Origin: Marinobacter fuscus
GTDB lineage: Bacteria; Pseudomonadota; Gammaproteobacteria; Pseudomonadales; Oleiphilaceae
DNA length: 64,000 nucleotides
NCBI RefSeq assembly: GCF_003007675.1
Contig: NZ_PXNP01000076.1
Span: 124,001 to 188,000, forward strand
Reading direction: 5' to 3'
The position numbers were made by a program, and so were the translations under genes. The first letter of the stretch is position 1. Each line of letters begins with the position of its first letter. Shown piece by piece: positions 48,849 through 57,854 of the stretch. Under the pieces are notes generated by a model. That model made no database searches and was not told where the DNA came from. It worked only from the letters and a program-made list of their open reading frames with translations.

Positions 48849-49562
48849 ATGAGCAGCAGTTTCAGGCCCGCCGTGGCCTCGGCACCGTGCTTGCTGGGCA
48901 GTGACAGCGATGAACTGATTCATTATGACTCAGCCCCTGCGGAGGTGGCTTTGCTGAACGGCCTGAGCCACGCCTTTGGTATCTGCCTCAATGAAAACAA
49001 GGACGATCCCGACGCCCGCTTTCTCAGCCATCTGGCCAGCCTGTTCAAGCAACAGCGGGTAGACCTGGAAACACCTCTGGAAAAGCACGACCGCCCCTGG
49101 GGCAATGTGTATCTGATCCAGTACGGCATTGTGAGACTGTTCCGGGAATCGAACTCCGGCAAGGTCGCGGTACATCACTTCTTTACCGAAGGCGATCTGA
49201 TCTGGCCGGTATTCGGCCGTAGTCGCACTGTTCGCAACACCCTGTGCCTGACCAGCGTGCTACCGGCGACCTTGTGGGTGGCCGATTTCGCCGCCTTTCG
49301 TTCAGCCATCCAGAGTTATGGCGACGGCCTCTGGCACAATTTCGCGTTGGTGCTGACTGAAGAAATTGCGGAGCTGACCAGCATGCGGGAATATCGCAAA
49401 CACACCATGTCAGCCCGCGAACGCTACCAGTTACTGCTGGATGAGTACCCGGAATTGGTCAAACGTGTACCCGATAACCAACTGGCATCATGGCTCGGCG
49501 TGGTACCGGCCACTTTCTCCCGGCTGAAAACCTCTTTCGCGAAACAAGGCAAGCCTGCCTGA
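48849..49562 (+). CDS. Crp/Fnr-family transcriptional regulator, probable denitrification regulator (Dnr-like)
   Basis: A 237-residue regulator. A cyclic-nucleotide-binding-type beta barrel (WGNVYLIQYGIVRLFRES, VHHFFTEGDLIWPVFG) is followed by a long dimerisation helix and a C-terminal HTH (NQLASWLGVVPATFSRLKTS). No N-terminal Cys cluster of the FNR type is present, so it is not an oxygen-sensing FNR; a heme-dependent NO sensor is the natural guess from position. The HTH differs from the FNR recognition helix (ETVSR), so whether it binds the nearby TTGAT boxes is unsure. ATG at 48849 has AGGGA upstream. Confidence 0.75.
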   Translation: MSSSFRPAVASAPCLLGSDSDELIHYDSAPAEVALLNGLSHAFGICLNENKDDPDARFLSHLASLFKQQRVDLETPLEKHDRPWGNVYLIQYGIVRLFRESNSGKVAVHHFFTEGDLIWPVFGRSRTVRNTLCLTSVLPATLWVADFAAFRSAIQSYGDGLWHNFALVLTEEIAELTSMREYRKHTMSARERYQLLLDEYPELVKRVPDNQLASWLGVVPATFSRLKTSFAKQGKPA

Positions 49563-49563
49563 A

Positions 49564-49587
49564 GCTGCGGCGATTCTGCGCCGCAGC
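49564..49587. terminator. Terminator hairpin between convergent genes
   Basis: GCTGCGGCG-attctg-CGCCGCAGC is a perfect 9-bp stem between the Crp/Fnr gene stop and the wrbA stop. No clear T tract follows, so it may work on both strands weakly. Confidence 0.7.
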
Positions 49588-49601
49588 CTGCTTTGCCAGC
49601 T

Positions 49602-50201
49602 TCACCCGTGCAGTTTTGCGGCCAGGCTGGCCACATGCCTGCCCTGGAAACGCGCAATCGCCAGTTCCTTTTCACTGGGCTGGCGACTGCCGTCACCGCC
49701 AGCGATGGTCGACGCGCCGTACGGGGTTCCACCACTCACTTCGGAGATATCAAAAAACTCCGGCGTACCATAACCCACGGGCACCAGCACCATGCCGTGG
49801 TGGGCCAGGGTCGTCCAGAATGAGGTGATGGTCTGCTCCTGACCACCCCCGGTGCCGGTCGAGGTAAACACACTTCCCAGCTTGCCAAACATCTTGCCCT
49901 CGGCCCATAGGCCCCCGGTCTGATCAAGGAAGGTGCGCATCTGGCCCGCCATGTTACCGAAGCGGGTGGGCGTGCCGAAAATCACGGCATCGTAATTAGC
50001 GAGTTCTTTCGGATCGGCCACCGGAGCCGACTGGTCGGCCTTGCCTCCTGCTGCCAGAAACGCCTCATCGGTCATGGTTTCCGGCACCCGCTTCACTACC
50101 ACATCCACACCGTCAACGCTGCGGGCACCGTCGGCAATGGTGTTGGCCATGGTTTCAATATGGCCATACATCGAATAATAAAGCACCAGAACTTTTGCCA
50201 T
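49602..50201 (-). CDS. wrbA: NAD(P)H:quinone oxidoreductase, WrbA type
   Basis: A 199-residue flavodoxin-like protein with the FMN-binding [15 protein letters not shown], the [15 protein letters not shown] loop, and the conserved [20 protein letters not shown]. It performs two-electron reduction of quinones, protecting against oxidative or redox stress. ATG at 50201 lies behind GGAG; the open frame extends 12 codons further. Confidence 0.94.
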   Translation of the reverse strand: MAKVLVLYYSMYGHIETMANTIADGARSVDGVDVVVKRVPETMTDEAFLAAGGKADQSAPVADPKELANYDAVIFGTPTRFGNMAGQMRTFLDQTGGLWAEGKMFGKLGSVFTSTGTGGGQEQTITSFWTTLAHHGMVLVPVGYGTPEFFDISEVSGGTPYGASTIAGGDGSRQPSEKELAIARFQGRHVASLAAKLHG

Positions 50202-50403
50202 TTCATGCACTCCGTTGTGTTTCAAAAAGACCAGCAAAGCCTAACCGGCGAGCGCAAATGAGGAAAACGGAAGATTTCCGCCAGTTTGTTCAGTTTTTCT
50301 GATCAGGACACAATGTCTATCACAAGTTTTATTTGCGTACACCTGTACGCTGAAATATCCTTTGGTTGTTTTTGCCATTCACCACGCAGGCCAATACACG
50401 CTT

Positions 50404-51072
50404 ATGAGCCCGAACCATTCCCTGACAAACTCTCCCCACCATCGAATTGAAGAATGGATCAACAGCGCAACCCACGGCCTGGGCGCCCTGCTGAGCGTGG
50501 CGGGCACTGTGGCTCTGATTGTTGGCGCCAGCCGCCTGGGCGATGCCTGGAAAATCGTCAGTTTCAGCATCTTTGGCGCCTCACTGATCCTGCTGTACCT
50601 GGCCTCAGCTCTGTACCACGGCGCCCGACACCCGAGACTGAAAACGGCCTTCAAAACACTGGATCACTGCGCCATCTTTCTGCTGATTGCCGGTACCTAC
50701 ACACCGTTTCTGCTGGTGAACATGCGAGGCACCACAGGCTGGACGCTTTTTGCGGTCATCTGGTCGCTGGCGTTAACCGGTGTGATTCTGAAGGTGATTT
50801 TCCGAAACCGGTACAAGCTGGTAAGGGTGGGAATCTACATTGCGATGGGCTGGCTGATTACCTTTGCTTCGTCGGATCTGGTGGCCAACCTGAGTGAGAC
50901 GGCGCTGCACCTGACCATCGCCGGCGGCATTGTCTACACCGCCGGGGTTGCGTTTTACCTGGCAGACCGCGTGCCCTACATGCATGCGGTCTGGCATCTG
51001 TTTGTGATTGGCGGCAGCGCCTGCCATTTCAGCGCGATTTACTTTGGTGTTCTACCCCACGCTGTTGCCTGA
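50404..51072 (+). CDS. Hemolysin III family (PAQR-like) membrane protein
   Basis: A 222-residue protein with seven helices and the PAQR/hemolysin-III pattern: EEWINSATHGLGALLSVAG at the N-terminus, SALYHG after helix 2, DHCAIFLLIAGTYTPF, and MHAVWHLFVIGGSACHF with the zinc-site histidines. Bacterial members are of uncertain function; 'hemolysin' is historical. The start at 50404 is the second in-frame ATG and is my preference. Confidence 0.9.
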   Translation: MSPNHSLTNSPHHRIEEWINSATHGLGALLSVAGTVALIVGASRLGDAWKIVSFSIFGASLILLYLASALYHGARHPRLKTAFKTLDHCAIFLLIAGTYTPFLLVNMRGTTGWTLFAVIWSLALTGVILKVIFRNRYKLVRVGIYIAMGWLITFASSDLVANLSETALHLTIAGGIVYTAGVAFYLADRVPYMHAVWHLFVIGGSACHFSAIYFGVLPHAVA

Positions 51073-51076
51073 CGCC

Positions 51077-51640
51077 TCAAAACGCCCAAACCATGGCCAT
51101 CAACAAGCCCCAGGCCAGCAGAGACGCCGCCATCACGGTGTAGGTGGCGGACATCGCCAACACATCATTCTGGGTTCGTTTACAAAGAGAACGAATACCC
51201 TGATAAATCAAAGCGCAGGACAAGAACATACCCGCGAACACCGCCAGCACACTCACTGCCAGCACCGGCACCAGCAGCGCCAGTGACGACAACCAAAGGG
51301 GCAATGGCGCAATGGCTGCCAGCAGGTAGGAATCCTGGTAGCTGACCTGCAGATTGTGGCCATCCAACACCGCCTTGATCAGCCACCCCATCACGAAGAA
51401 CGTCAGTAACTCCGCCAGAAACAGGATGGTGGTTATAAAGCGCCACTCCTTGTCGGCAAATCCCTGAATAAACGCATCGCCGTAGTGCGTCCCGGCGTAA
51501 TACAGCAGCACCGGTGGCAGAAACGACATGGGTACAACGATCACCCAGGCCAAAAATGGAATGGAAAAATCCATTCGTCGAAGATCCTGCCAGACGCCGT
51601 TTCCGGAGAACGGCAGGCTAAGCAGTTGTGTGATTGTCAT
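51077..51640 (-). CDS. Yip1-family membrane protein
   Basis: A 187-residue protein with about five helices. The N-terminal MTITQLLSLPFSGNGVWQDL and the pattern of helices fit the Yip1 (PF04893) family, of unknown bacterial function. ATG at 51640 has AGGGG upstream. It is divergent from nnrS, with 109 bp between, and convergent with the hemolysin III gene by 4 bp. Confidence 0.75.
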   Translation of the reverse strand: MTITQLLSLPFSGNGVWQDLRRMDFSIPFLAWVIVVPMSFLPPVLLYYAGTHYGDAFIQGFADKEWRFITTILFLAELLTFFVMGWLIKAVLDGHNLQVSYQDSYLLAAIAPLPLWLSSLALLVPVLAVSVLAVFAGMFLSCALIYQGIRSLCKRTQNDVLAMSATYTVMAASLLAWGLLMAMVWAF

Positions 51641-51651
51641 GACAACCCCCT

Positions 51652-51674
51652 GTATCATGTCTTGTTGATGATAC
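51652..51674. promoter_or_regulatory. Inverted repeat between the Yip1 gene and nnrS
   Basis: GTATCAT and ATGATAC are perfect 7-bp arms separated by 9 bp. The site is in the shared divergent region and is not an FNR box. A repressor such as an NsrR- or GntR-type protein could bind it; the binder is not known. Confidence 0.55.
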
Positions 51675-51749
51675 TTTTAGTGAAGCCATGCCATTCCTTC
51701 AAGGACATCACATGACTTTAGGCAAGTCTGACGCAAGCCTGGCCCGCCC

Positions 51750-52904
51750 ATGACGACCAACAAGCCCCAAAAGCCCTTCCACGCGTTCTGGCTGTTCTTT
51801 CCTGCCGCCGCCATCTGGGCAGCGCTGGTTGTGCCGCTGTCTGTGCACGCCGTGCTGTCCGGTTCTGGCTGGCCGCCCGGGCTTCTGGGGGCTGGCCACG
51901 GCCATGAGCTGATCTTCGGTTTCGCTCTGGCGTTAATTGCCGGCTACACGCTCGGGCCCCAACCCTGGCGCATTCTGGCGCCCCTGGCAGCACTCTGGCT
52001 CGGCGCCCGGCTTGCCTGGCTACTCTTCCCGGACGCGCTGGCAACCCAGCTGCTGAGCCCGGCCTTTGCACTGCTGCTGGCCTACCGGGTGGTGCCGCGT
52101 TTTCAGGCCGCAAAAAAATGGCGCAACAAAATTGCCGGGCCACTGATTCTGGCCCTGTGTCTGCTGGCCCTGCTTTACCTGCTGGTGTCGGCAGGCCTGC
52201 CGTTTCCGGCCACCGCCACGGTAATGCACACTGCCATCATCGGGCTGTTGCTGCTGATGACCTTTATGGGAGGGCGAATTATCGCCCCGGCGGTGGCTGG
52301 CACTCTGGAAAAACGAGGCATCCCCCTGCGGGCTCGGGTACAGCCCCGGCTGGAGGGAGCGCTGTTGATCCTGCTGCCCCTGGCAATGGTAGCTATGCTG
52401 TTTCCAGTCGCCCGCACCACCACAGGGTTTCTGCTTGCGGCAACAGCGGGCCTGATTCTGGCCAGAACACTGCGCTGGAAACTCTGGCACTGCCTTGACC
52501 GGCCCGACCTTCTGGTGCTTGCCCTGGGCTATCTGTGGCTGGCCGCTGGTGCTCTGGTAACCGGCTATCACCTGCTGGCCGGGAAAGCCGTGCTGCCCGC
52601 GCTTCACATCATTGCGATTGGCGCTTTGGGTACGCTGTCGTGCAGTGTGATGTTAAGGCTGGCCTGGCAGCGTGCCAAACGGCAATTCCCCCCGGCCTGG
52701 CAGGTACTTGCCATGGCCCTGTTGATGGGTATTGCCAGTCTCGCCCGGTATCTCGCGGGCGCCACGCCCTTTGCCCGGCCTGGCCACCTCTGGCTGGCAG
52801 CAGCCTGCTGGTCACTGGCCTTCGCCGGGGTCAACATTCAACTGCTGACGCTCTACAACACAAGCCACTCCGCCGGGCCCAGAGCAACATCCGCCCGGAA
52901 ATGA
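51750..52904 (+). CDS. nnrS: NnrS family protein
   Basis: A 384-residue, 12-helix membrane protein. It starts with HAFWLFFPAAAIWAAL and has GHGHELIFGFALALIAGYTLG, a histidine-rich motif of NnrS proteins, plus later ALHIIAIGALGTLSCSVMLR. NnrS is a heme- and copper-containing protein tied to NO metabolism and protection from NO-derived iron complexes. Its presence beside the nir/nor cluster fits that role. The ribosome site is weak. Confidence 0.92.
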   Translation: MTTNKPQKPFHAFWLFFPAAAIWAALVVPLSVHAVLSGSGWPPGLLGAGHGHELIFGFALALIAGYTLGPQPWRILAPLAALWLGARLAWLLFPDALATQLLSPAFALLLAYRVVPRFQAAKKWRNKIAGPLILALCLLALLYLLVSAGLPFPATATVMHTAIIGLLLLMTFMGGRIIAPAVAGTLEKRGIPLRARVQPRLEGALLILLPLAMVAMLFPVARTTTGFLLAATAGLILARTLRWKLWHCLDRPDLLVLALGYLWLAAGALVTGYHLLAGKAVLPALHIIAIGALGTLSCSVMLRLAWQRAKRQFPPAWQVLAMALLMGIASLARYLAGATPFARPGHLWLAAACWSLAFAGVNIQLLTLYNTSHSAGPRATSARK

Positions 52905-53052
52905 ATGGCTACCTCTACTGCGCCAGCACCGGGGCGAACTACCCCCTCCGGCGTACCACTCTTATAAACTATTGTTTTATATTAATTTAAAAGAACAAAA
53001 ACCAAACCTGGCAAACACTCGAGAAGCAAGATCATAACGGCAGAATTTTTCC

Positions 53053-53066
53053 TTGATAATCATCAG
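53053..53066. promoter_or_regulatory. Dnr/FNR box upstream of narK (53158)
   Basis: TTGATAATCATCAG matches the consensus at nine of ten positions and shares its core with the norC box. It ends 91 bp before the ATG. Confidence 0.8.
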
Positions 53067-53157
53067 GAATGAACAGCAGCTCTCCTTTGCACAATGGCGC
53101 AAAGCCGTGAAGGCCATCGTTTTGGCCACTTCAGGCGAACCATCGAGGAGCAAAGCC

Positions 53158-54750
53158 ATGGCAAAAACCAACGCCGACATTGAACACTGGGACGTCGAAA
53201 GCGAGGAGTTCTGGGAACGCGAGGGCAAGAAAGTCGCGTCCCGCAACCTGTGGATATCCATACCCAGCCTGCTGATGGGGTTCGCCATCTGGCTGATGTG
53301 GGGCATGATCACCACCCAGATGCAGAACCTGGGTTTTGCCTTCAGCGTTGAGCAGCTATTCACCCTCAGCGCCATCGCTGGCCTGTCTGGCGCTACCCTG
53401 CGTATTCCCGCCTCATTCATGATCAAGATTGCCGGAGGCCGCAATACCATCTTCCTGACCACGGCCCTGCTGATGATCCCGGCGTTCGGTACCGGCGTTG
53501 CGCTGATGAACCCGGACACCCCGTTTATCGTGTTCCAGGCGCTCGCTCTGTTGTCCGGCATCGGTGGCGGTAACTTTGCCTGCTCCATGAGCAACATCAG
53601 CGCCTTCTACCCCAAGAGCAAGCAAGGCTATGGCCTGGGCATGAACGCCGGGCTGGGTAACTTCGGCGTGACCACCATGCAGATTCTGATTCCGCTGGTA
53701 ATGACTGCGGGCGTATTCGGCGCGCTGGCCGGTGATCCGATGCAGCTGCAAAGCCCCAGCGGCACCCTGATCGGCCGGATTGAGGCCGGTACCGACACCT
53801 GGATCCAGAACGCTGGCTTCATCTGGATGGTGTTCCTGATTCCGCTGGCCTTTGCGGGCTGGTTCGGCATGAACAACCTGAAGGTGGTGACACCCAACCC
53901 GGGCAACCCCATGTCGGCCTTTGGCAAGATTCTCGGCCTCTACGGCGTTGGCGTACTCACCTCCGCCGCCGGTGTCTGGGCCCTGTCGGTGATGAATATG
54001 TGGCTGGCATTGCCGGTAACCATTCTGCTGACCCTGGCGCTGCTGCGCATGATCCCCGGCGACATCAAGCCAAACATCAAGAACCAGTTCGCCATTTTCA
54101 GCAACAAGCACACCTGGTCTATGACCGTGCTCTACATCCTGACCTTCGGCTCCTTCATCGGGTTCTCCGCCGCCCTGCCACTGTCCATCAGCGTCATTTT
54201 CGGCAACATGATGGAAGTGGCAGCCGATGGCACGGTTACCCGCGTGGTCAACCCGGACGCGCCCAGCGCCCTCACCTGGGCCTGGATGGGGCCGTTCGTG
54301 GGCGCGCTGATTCGCCCGGTGGGTGGCTGGATCTCCGACAAGATGGGCGGCTCTATCGTTACCCAGATCATTTCCGTGATCATGGTAGTGGCATCGGTGG
54401 CCACGGGCTACGTCATGATGCTGGCCTACAACTCAACCGACCCGAACAGCTACTTCGCCCTGTTCCTGATCCTGTTCATTCTGATGTTCGCCGCCAGCGG
54501 CATCGGTAACGGCTCCACCTTCCGCAGTATTGGCTACATTTTTGACCAGCAGCAGAAAGGCCCGGTACTGGGCTGGACATCTGCGGTAGCTGCCTACGGC
54601 GCTTTCATCGCGCCCCGGGTAATGGGCCAGGAAATCCAGGCTGGCACTCCGGAAGTGGCCATGTACGGGTTTGCAGTGTTCTATGCGGTGTGCCTAGTGG
54701 TGAACTGGTGGTTCTATCTGCGCAAGAACGCCTACATCAAAAACCCGTAA
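53158..54750 (+). CDS. narK: NarK-family nitrate/nitrite transporter (NNP, long form)
   Basis: A 530-residue MFS protein with 12 helices. Nitrate signature motifs are present: GIGGGNFACSMSNISAFYPKS (helix 5) and NAGLGNFGVT, and ASGIGNGSTFRSIGYIF (helix 11). Charged residues for the substrate site sit in RIPASFMI and GALIRPVGGWISDKMGG. The N-terminal acidic extension (DIEHWDVESEEFWEREG) is characteristic of the subtype. GGAG precedes the ATG. A Dnr box is upstream. Direction of transport (nitrate/proton or nitrate/nitrite) cannot be told. Confidence 0.92.
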   Translation: MAKTNADIEHWDVESEEFWEREGKKVASRNLWISIPSLLMGFAIWLMWGMITTQMQNLGFAFSVEQLFTLSAIAGLSGATLRIPASFMIKIAGGRNTIFLTTALLMIPAFGTGVALMNPDTPFIVFQALALLSGIGGGNFACSMSNISAFYPKSKQGYGLGMNAGLGNFGVTTMQILIPLVMTAGVFGALAGDPMQLQSPSGTLIGRIEAGTDTWIQNAGFIWMVFLIPLAFAGWFGMNNLKVVTPNPGNPMSAFGKILGLYGVGVLTSAAGVWALSVMNMWLALPVTILLTLALLRMIPGDIKPNIKNQFAIFSNKHTWSMTVLYILTFGSFIGFSAALPLSISVIFGNMMEVAADGTVTRVVNPDAPSALTWAWMGPFVGALIRPVGGWISDKMGGSIVTQIISVIMVVASVATGYVMMLAYNSTDPNSYFALFLILFILMFAASGIGNGSTFRSIGYIFDQQQKGPVLGWTSAVAAYGAFIAPRVMGQEIQAGTPEVAMYGFAVFYAVCLVVNWWFYLRKNAYIKNP

Positions 54751-54780
54751 TTACCCAGCCTGAAGCGTTAAACCTCTGCT

Positions 54781-54801
54781 CGCCGGCCCACTGGGTCGGC
54801 G
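54781..54801 (+). terminator. Terminator candidate after narK
   Basis: CGCCGgCCCactGGGtCGGCG forms a stem interrupted by one mismatch, 30 bp past the narK stop. The following bases are only moderately T-rich. Confidence 0.5.
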
Positions 54802-54967
54802 TCTTCCGTTGCGGGTTGTTCATTTCGTGCCCACAGGTGTACTATCTGATCCGTTCATTTCCACTCTGAGGTATTCGTCCGATGCGCTACTGATGCCGCC
54901 GTTGTGAAACGGCCAGTCTCCACCGCCCCATCAGCAGGGGGAGCTATTGGCATCTCTGGAATACCGC

Positions 54968-55498
54968 ATGACGACTATCTATCTAACGCTGCAAGACGTG
55001 TCTTATGTTCTGCCGGATGGCAGAGCGCTCTTTTCCGGCCTGACCCAGGCGTTCGATCAACAACCAACAGGCTTGGTTGGCCGCAACGGCGTGGGAAAAA
55101 CACTACTGGCTCGCATTGAGCGTGGCAGCACCCGGACTGAGGATTTCGATACCTTGGCCGATCAATGGGACATACGGCAACGGGTGCAAGCCCAACTGGA
55201 ACGCAGCGGAATGGGCCATCTTGACGCAGCCACCCCTGCCAGCACCCTGAGCGGCGGCGAGCGTCTCAAGGGTGCCCTTGCCTGCCTGCTCTATGCAGAT
55301 TCCCCGCCACAGCTATTGTTGCTGGACGAACCCGACAACCACCTGGATCTACCGTCACTGCAGGCCCTAGAAGCCCTGCTTCGGGGCTATCCGGGCACAC
55401 TTGTGGTGATCTCCCATGATGATTCGTTTCTGGGCAACATCGCGCTAACCGATTATCTGTACGGAACCGACCAGGGCTGGAATATGAAGCCTCTTTGA
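54968..55498 (+). pseudogene. Internally deleted ABC-F ATPase (single fused ATP-binding domain)
   Basis: A 176-residue frame where ABC-F proteins usually have 500-550 with two ATPase domains. Walker A (GRNGVGKT, about residues 38-45) reads as domain 1. Only two codons later the sequence is already IERGSTRTEDFDTLADQW, which normally follows about 60 residues further on. The rest (LSGGERLKGALA, LLLLDEPDNHLDL, VVISHDDSFL) resembles the end of domain 2. The Q-loop region, the inter-domain linker and most of one domain are missing. It could be a neutral deletion product, although the frame is intact. Confidence 0.7.
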
Positions 55499-55515
55499 CC
55501 GGGCTTGAGCGCAAA

Positions 55516-55544
55516 AACCCGCCGGGATTGCTCCGCGGCGGGTT
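55516..55544 (-). terminator. Terminator of the leftward narK gene
   Basis: On the minus strand AACCCGCC...GGCGGGTT forms an 8-bp stem with a 13-nt loop followed by TTTTTGC. It lies 31 bp past that gene's stop and between two convergent genes. Confidence 0.85.
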
Positions 55545-55574
55545 GTCACAGTTTCGGGTTCCGGGGAACCCTTG

Positions 55575-57080
55575 TTAGCGGGCAGTCTGGGCAGCCAGTC
55601 GCTGGCGTTCCTCTTCTTCGATCTGACGATCGACCGAGGACACATGGTACTCGTCGGAGAAGCCACTTTCTGGCTCCTTCAGCCACATGATGCACAGCAC
55701 CCAACTGATAAAGGCACCGGCGGCAATGATGAAGAAGAACTGGGTCGGGGTAACAAAGGTGAAAATGGTCAGGTACACCACCGCACCCACGTTGCCGTAG
55801 GCCCCCGCCATGCCGGAAATCTGGCCGGTTAAGCGGCGCTTGATGGATGGGATAATTCCGAAGGTGGCCCCTTCCGCGCCCTGCACGAAGAAGGACGTAA
55901 ACACGGTAATCGCCACCGCCACAATCAGCGGCCAGTTGGAATCCAGCAAGCCCATCAGGGCAAAGCCCACAGAGATACCGAACATGTAGCTTAGCATCAC
56001 GAAGCGGCGGTTACCCATGCGGTCGGAGACCAGGCCACCCATGGGGCGCGCCAGCAGATTGACGAACGCGAAGGAAGCGGCAATCAGCCCCGCAGCGGTC
56101 GCACTGAGGCTCCAGGTTTCCTCGAAGAACATCGGCAGCATGGAGACTACCGCCAGCTCCGCGCCAAAATTGGCGAAATAGGTGCTGTTCAGGGCGGCTA
56201 CGCTGTTAAACGGGTATTTGTCGTCCTCTGGCACGCCTTTTTTCAGAATCGGGACGTTAACCCGTAATATCTGCACCACCTGGTAGCAAACGATGGCAAA
56301 GATCACCGCGTAGCAGACTACTGCCCCGGTTGCGGTCAGGTAGCCCATATTCTGAATACGCCAGACCAAAATCGCCAGAACACCCACCAGCGGAATCGTC
56401 CACAGGATCAGCTTAACCATATCGCCCCAGCTACTGACTTCCAGTGCCACCGCCTTCCGGGGCTTGCGGTGTACGGTGCCGACCGGGCCGTCGGTAATGG
56501 CGAACCAGTAATAGATACCGTAAGCAGCCATCACAATAGCACTCTGGGCGATGGCCCAGCGCCAACCGTCATCGCCGCCGTACATGGTAATGGCGATGGT
56601 GGGCAGAGACATGGCCGCAGCGGCGGAGCCAAAGTTACCCCAGCCCGCGTAAAAGCCCTCGGCAAAGCCGATATCCCGGGGCTTGAACCACATGGCGGTC
56701 ATGTGAATCCCCACCACAAAGCTGGCGCCAATGGAGCTGAGCACCAGACGGCTGACCAGCAACTGAGTCATGGTGTTACCGAAGGCAAACACCAGTGCCG
56801 GAATGGACATCAGCACCATCAGCACCGAGAACACCCGGCGCGGGCCGAACCGATCCAGCGCCATTCCCACGATGATCCGTGCCGGTATGGTCAGCGCCAC
56901 GTTGCAGATGGCAAACAGGCGCAAGTCGTCTTTGGTCAGCCAGTCGACGCTCTTGAGCATACTGGACGCCAGCGGCGCCATGTTGAACCAGACATAAAAG
57001 GTAATAAAGAAGGCAATCCAGGTCAGGTGCAGTGCCCTGATTTCCGGATTGCGGACGCGGAATACGTCAGCGACTTTCAT
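55575..57080 (-). CDS. NarK-family nitrate/nitrite transporter
   Basis: A 501-residue MFS protein. It opens VFRVRNPEIRALHLTWIAFF and has FYVWFNMAPLASSM, RLVLSSIGASFVVGIHMTAMW and GFYAGWGNFGSAAAAM (nitrate signature), and later FVQGAEGATFGIIPSIKRR and GAYGNVGAVVYLTIF (second signature). This is the nitrate-type branch resembling NarK2/NasA. The C-terminus is long and charged (VDRQIEEEERQRLAAQ). It is in one direction with the universal stress protein gene upstream. Confidence 0.9.
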   Translation of the reverse strand: MKVADVFRVRNPEIRALHLTWIAFFITFYVWFNMAPLASSMLKSVDWLTKDDLRLFAICNVALTIPARIIVGMALDRFGPRRVFSVLMVLMSIPALVFAFGNTMTQLLVSRLVLSSIGASFVVGIHMTAMWFKPRDIGFAEGFYAGWGNFGSAAAAMSLPTIAITMYGGDDGWRWAIAQSAIVMAAYGIYYWFAITDGPVGTVHRKPRKAVALEVSSWGDMVKLILWTIPLVGVLAILVWRIQNMGYLTATGAVVCYAVIFAIVCYQVVQILRVNVPILKKGVPEDDKYPFNSVAALNSTYFANFGAELAVVSMLPMFFEETWSLSATAAGLIAASFAFVNLLARPMGGLVSDRMGNRRFVMLSYMFGISVGFALMGLLDSNWPLIVAVAITVFTSFFVQGAEGATFGIIPSIKRRLTGQISGMAGAYGNVGAVVYLTIFTFVTPTQFFFIIAAGAFISWVLCIMWLKEPESGFSDEYHVSSVDRQIEEEERQRLAAQTAR

Positions 57081-57124
57081 TTCAGCCTCCCGGGGCTAGC
57101 AAATAGAAACACAGGCGCCCGCCA

Positions 57125-57586
57125 TCACAGGCTGGGCAGAATCAGGAGCGGACACTGGATGCGACGGGCCAGGAACGAGCTGACGCTGCCGAAGGTCATG
57201 TAATCCAGTTCATCCACGAAATAGGTCAGGGAGCGGGCAATAAAGCCGCCATCCGGTTCATGACTATGGCGTGCAATCACCAGCATATCGGGCCGGACTT
57301 TCTTCTCCGCCGCGAACAGCAGGCTCTTGCGGGCATCGCCCTCCAGCATCAGGGTTTCTGCCTGCACCTGTTCGCTGTCGCACACCGCCATGGCTTCCTG
57401 CAGGTGGGCCTTGAGCTCGTCCACTTCCTGCTGGAACAAATCCTCATTCCCGGCGGTAATGTCCCGGGGGTTTTCTGCCACCGCCACCAGCACGATCTGC
57501 GGCTCCAGCCGCCGGAACATGGTGATGGTCTGGGCCAGTGCCAGCTTCGCGTTTCGCGAGCCGTCGTAGGCAATCATGATCTTCAT
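57125..57586 (-). CDS. Universal stress protein (UspA family)
   Basis: A 153-residue protein with the Usp fold start MKIMIAYDGSRNAKLAL and a C-terminal GSVSSFLARRIQCPLLILP, where the ATP-binding loop of UspA-type proteins lies. GGAG precedes the ATG at 57586. It precedes the leftward narK by 44 bp and may be in its operon. Usp proteins near narK genes are common in denitrifiers. Confidence 0.88.
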   Translation of the reverse strand: MKIMIAYDGSRNAKLALAQTITMFRRLEPQIVLVAVAENPRDITAGNEDLFQQEVDELKAHLQEAMAVCDSEQVQAETLMLEGDARKSLLFAAEKKVRPDMLVIARHSHEPDGGFIARSLTYFVDELDYMTFGSVSSFLARRIQCPLLILPSL

Positions 57587-57670
57587 GGGTGTCTCCGGTC
57601 TGTCACGCCCGGCTGCGGGCATTTGGATAAGGAATGATCAGCATTACTCCACACCCGACACCCGCCATAA

Positions 57671-57684
57671 TTGATATATCTCAA
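57671..57684. promoter_or_regulatory. Dnr/FNR-like box between usp and narK
   Basis: TTGATATATCTCAA matches TTGATNNNNATCAA at nine of ten positions. It lies 85 bp upstream of the usp start and 171 bp upstream of the rightward narK start, so it more likely drives usp and the leftward narK. Confidence 0.7.
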
Positions 57685-57772
57685 CGAATGCCCCGCCTAC
57701 CCCACCAGAGAAATCAAGAGCTATCCCTTGCCGCCACTTCCCGATTGCTGACCTACCCCCTGATCACCCTTC

Positions 57773-57786
57773 TGGAGGTACCTCCA
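57773..57786. promoter_or_regulatory. Palindrome of NarL-like heptamers upstream of narK (57855)
   Basis: TGGAGGTACCTCCA is a perfect 14-bp palindrome built from the same GGAGGTA/TACCTCC units as the norC and nirS sites, here sharing the central TA. Heptamer-like TACCCCA (57698) and TACCCCC (57754) are nearby. Confidence 0.5.
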
Positions 57787-57854
57787 ATGCGCTCACCACC
57801 AAAACCGGCAATTTGCTAAGGTTTCAAAAGGCCTATCTGGACAGGATTTCCGAC

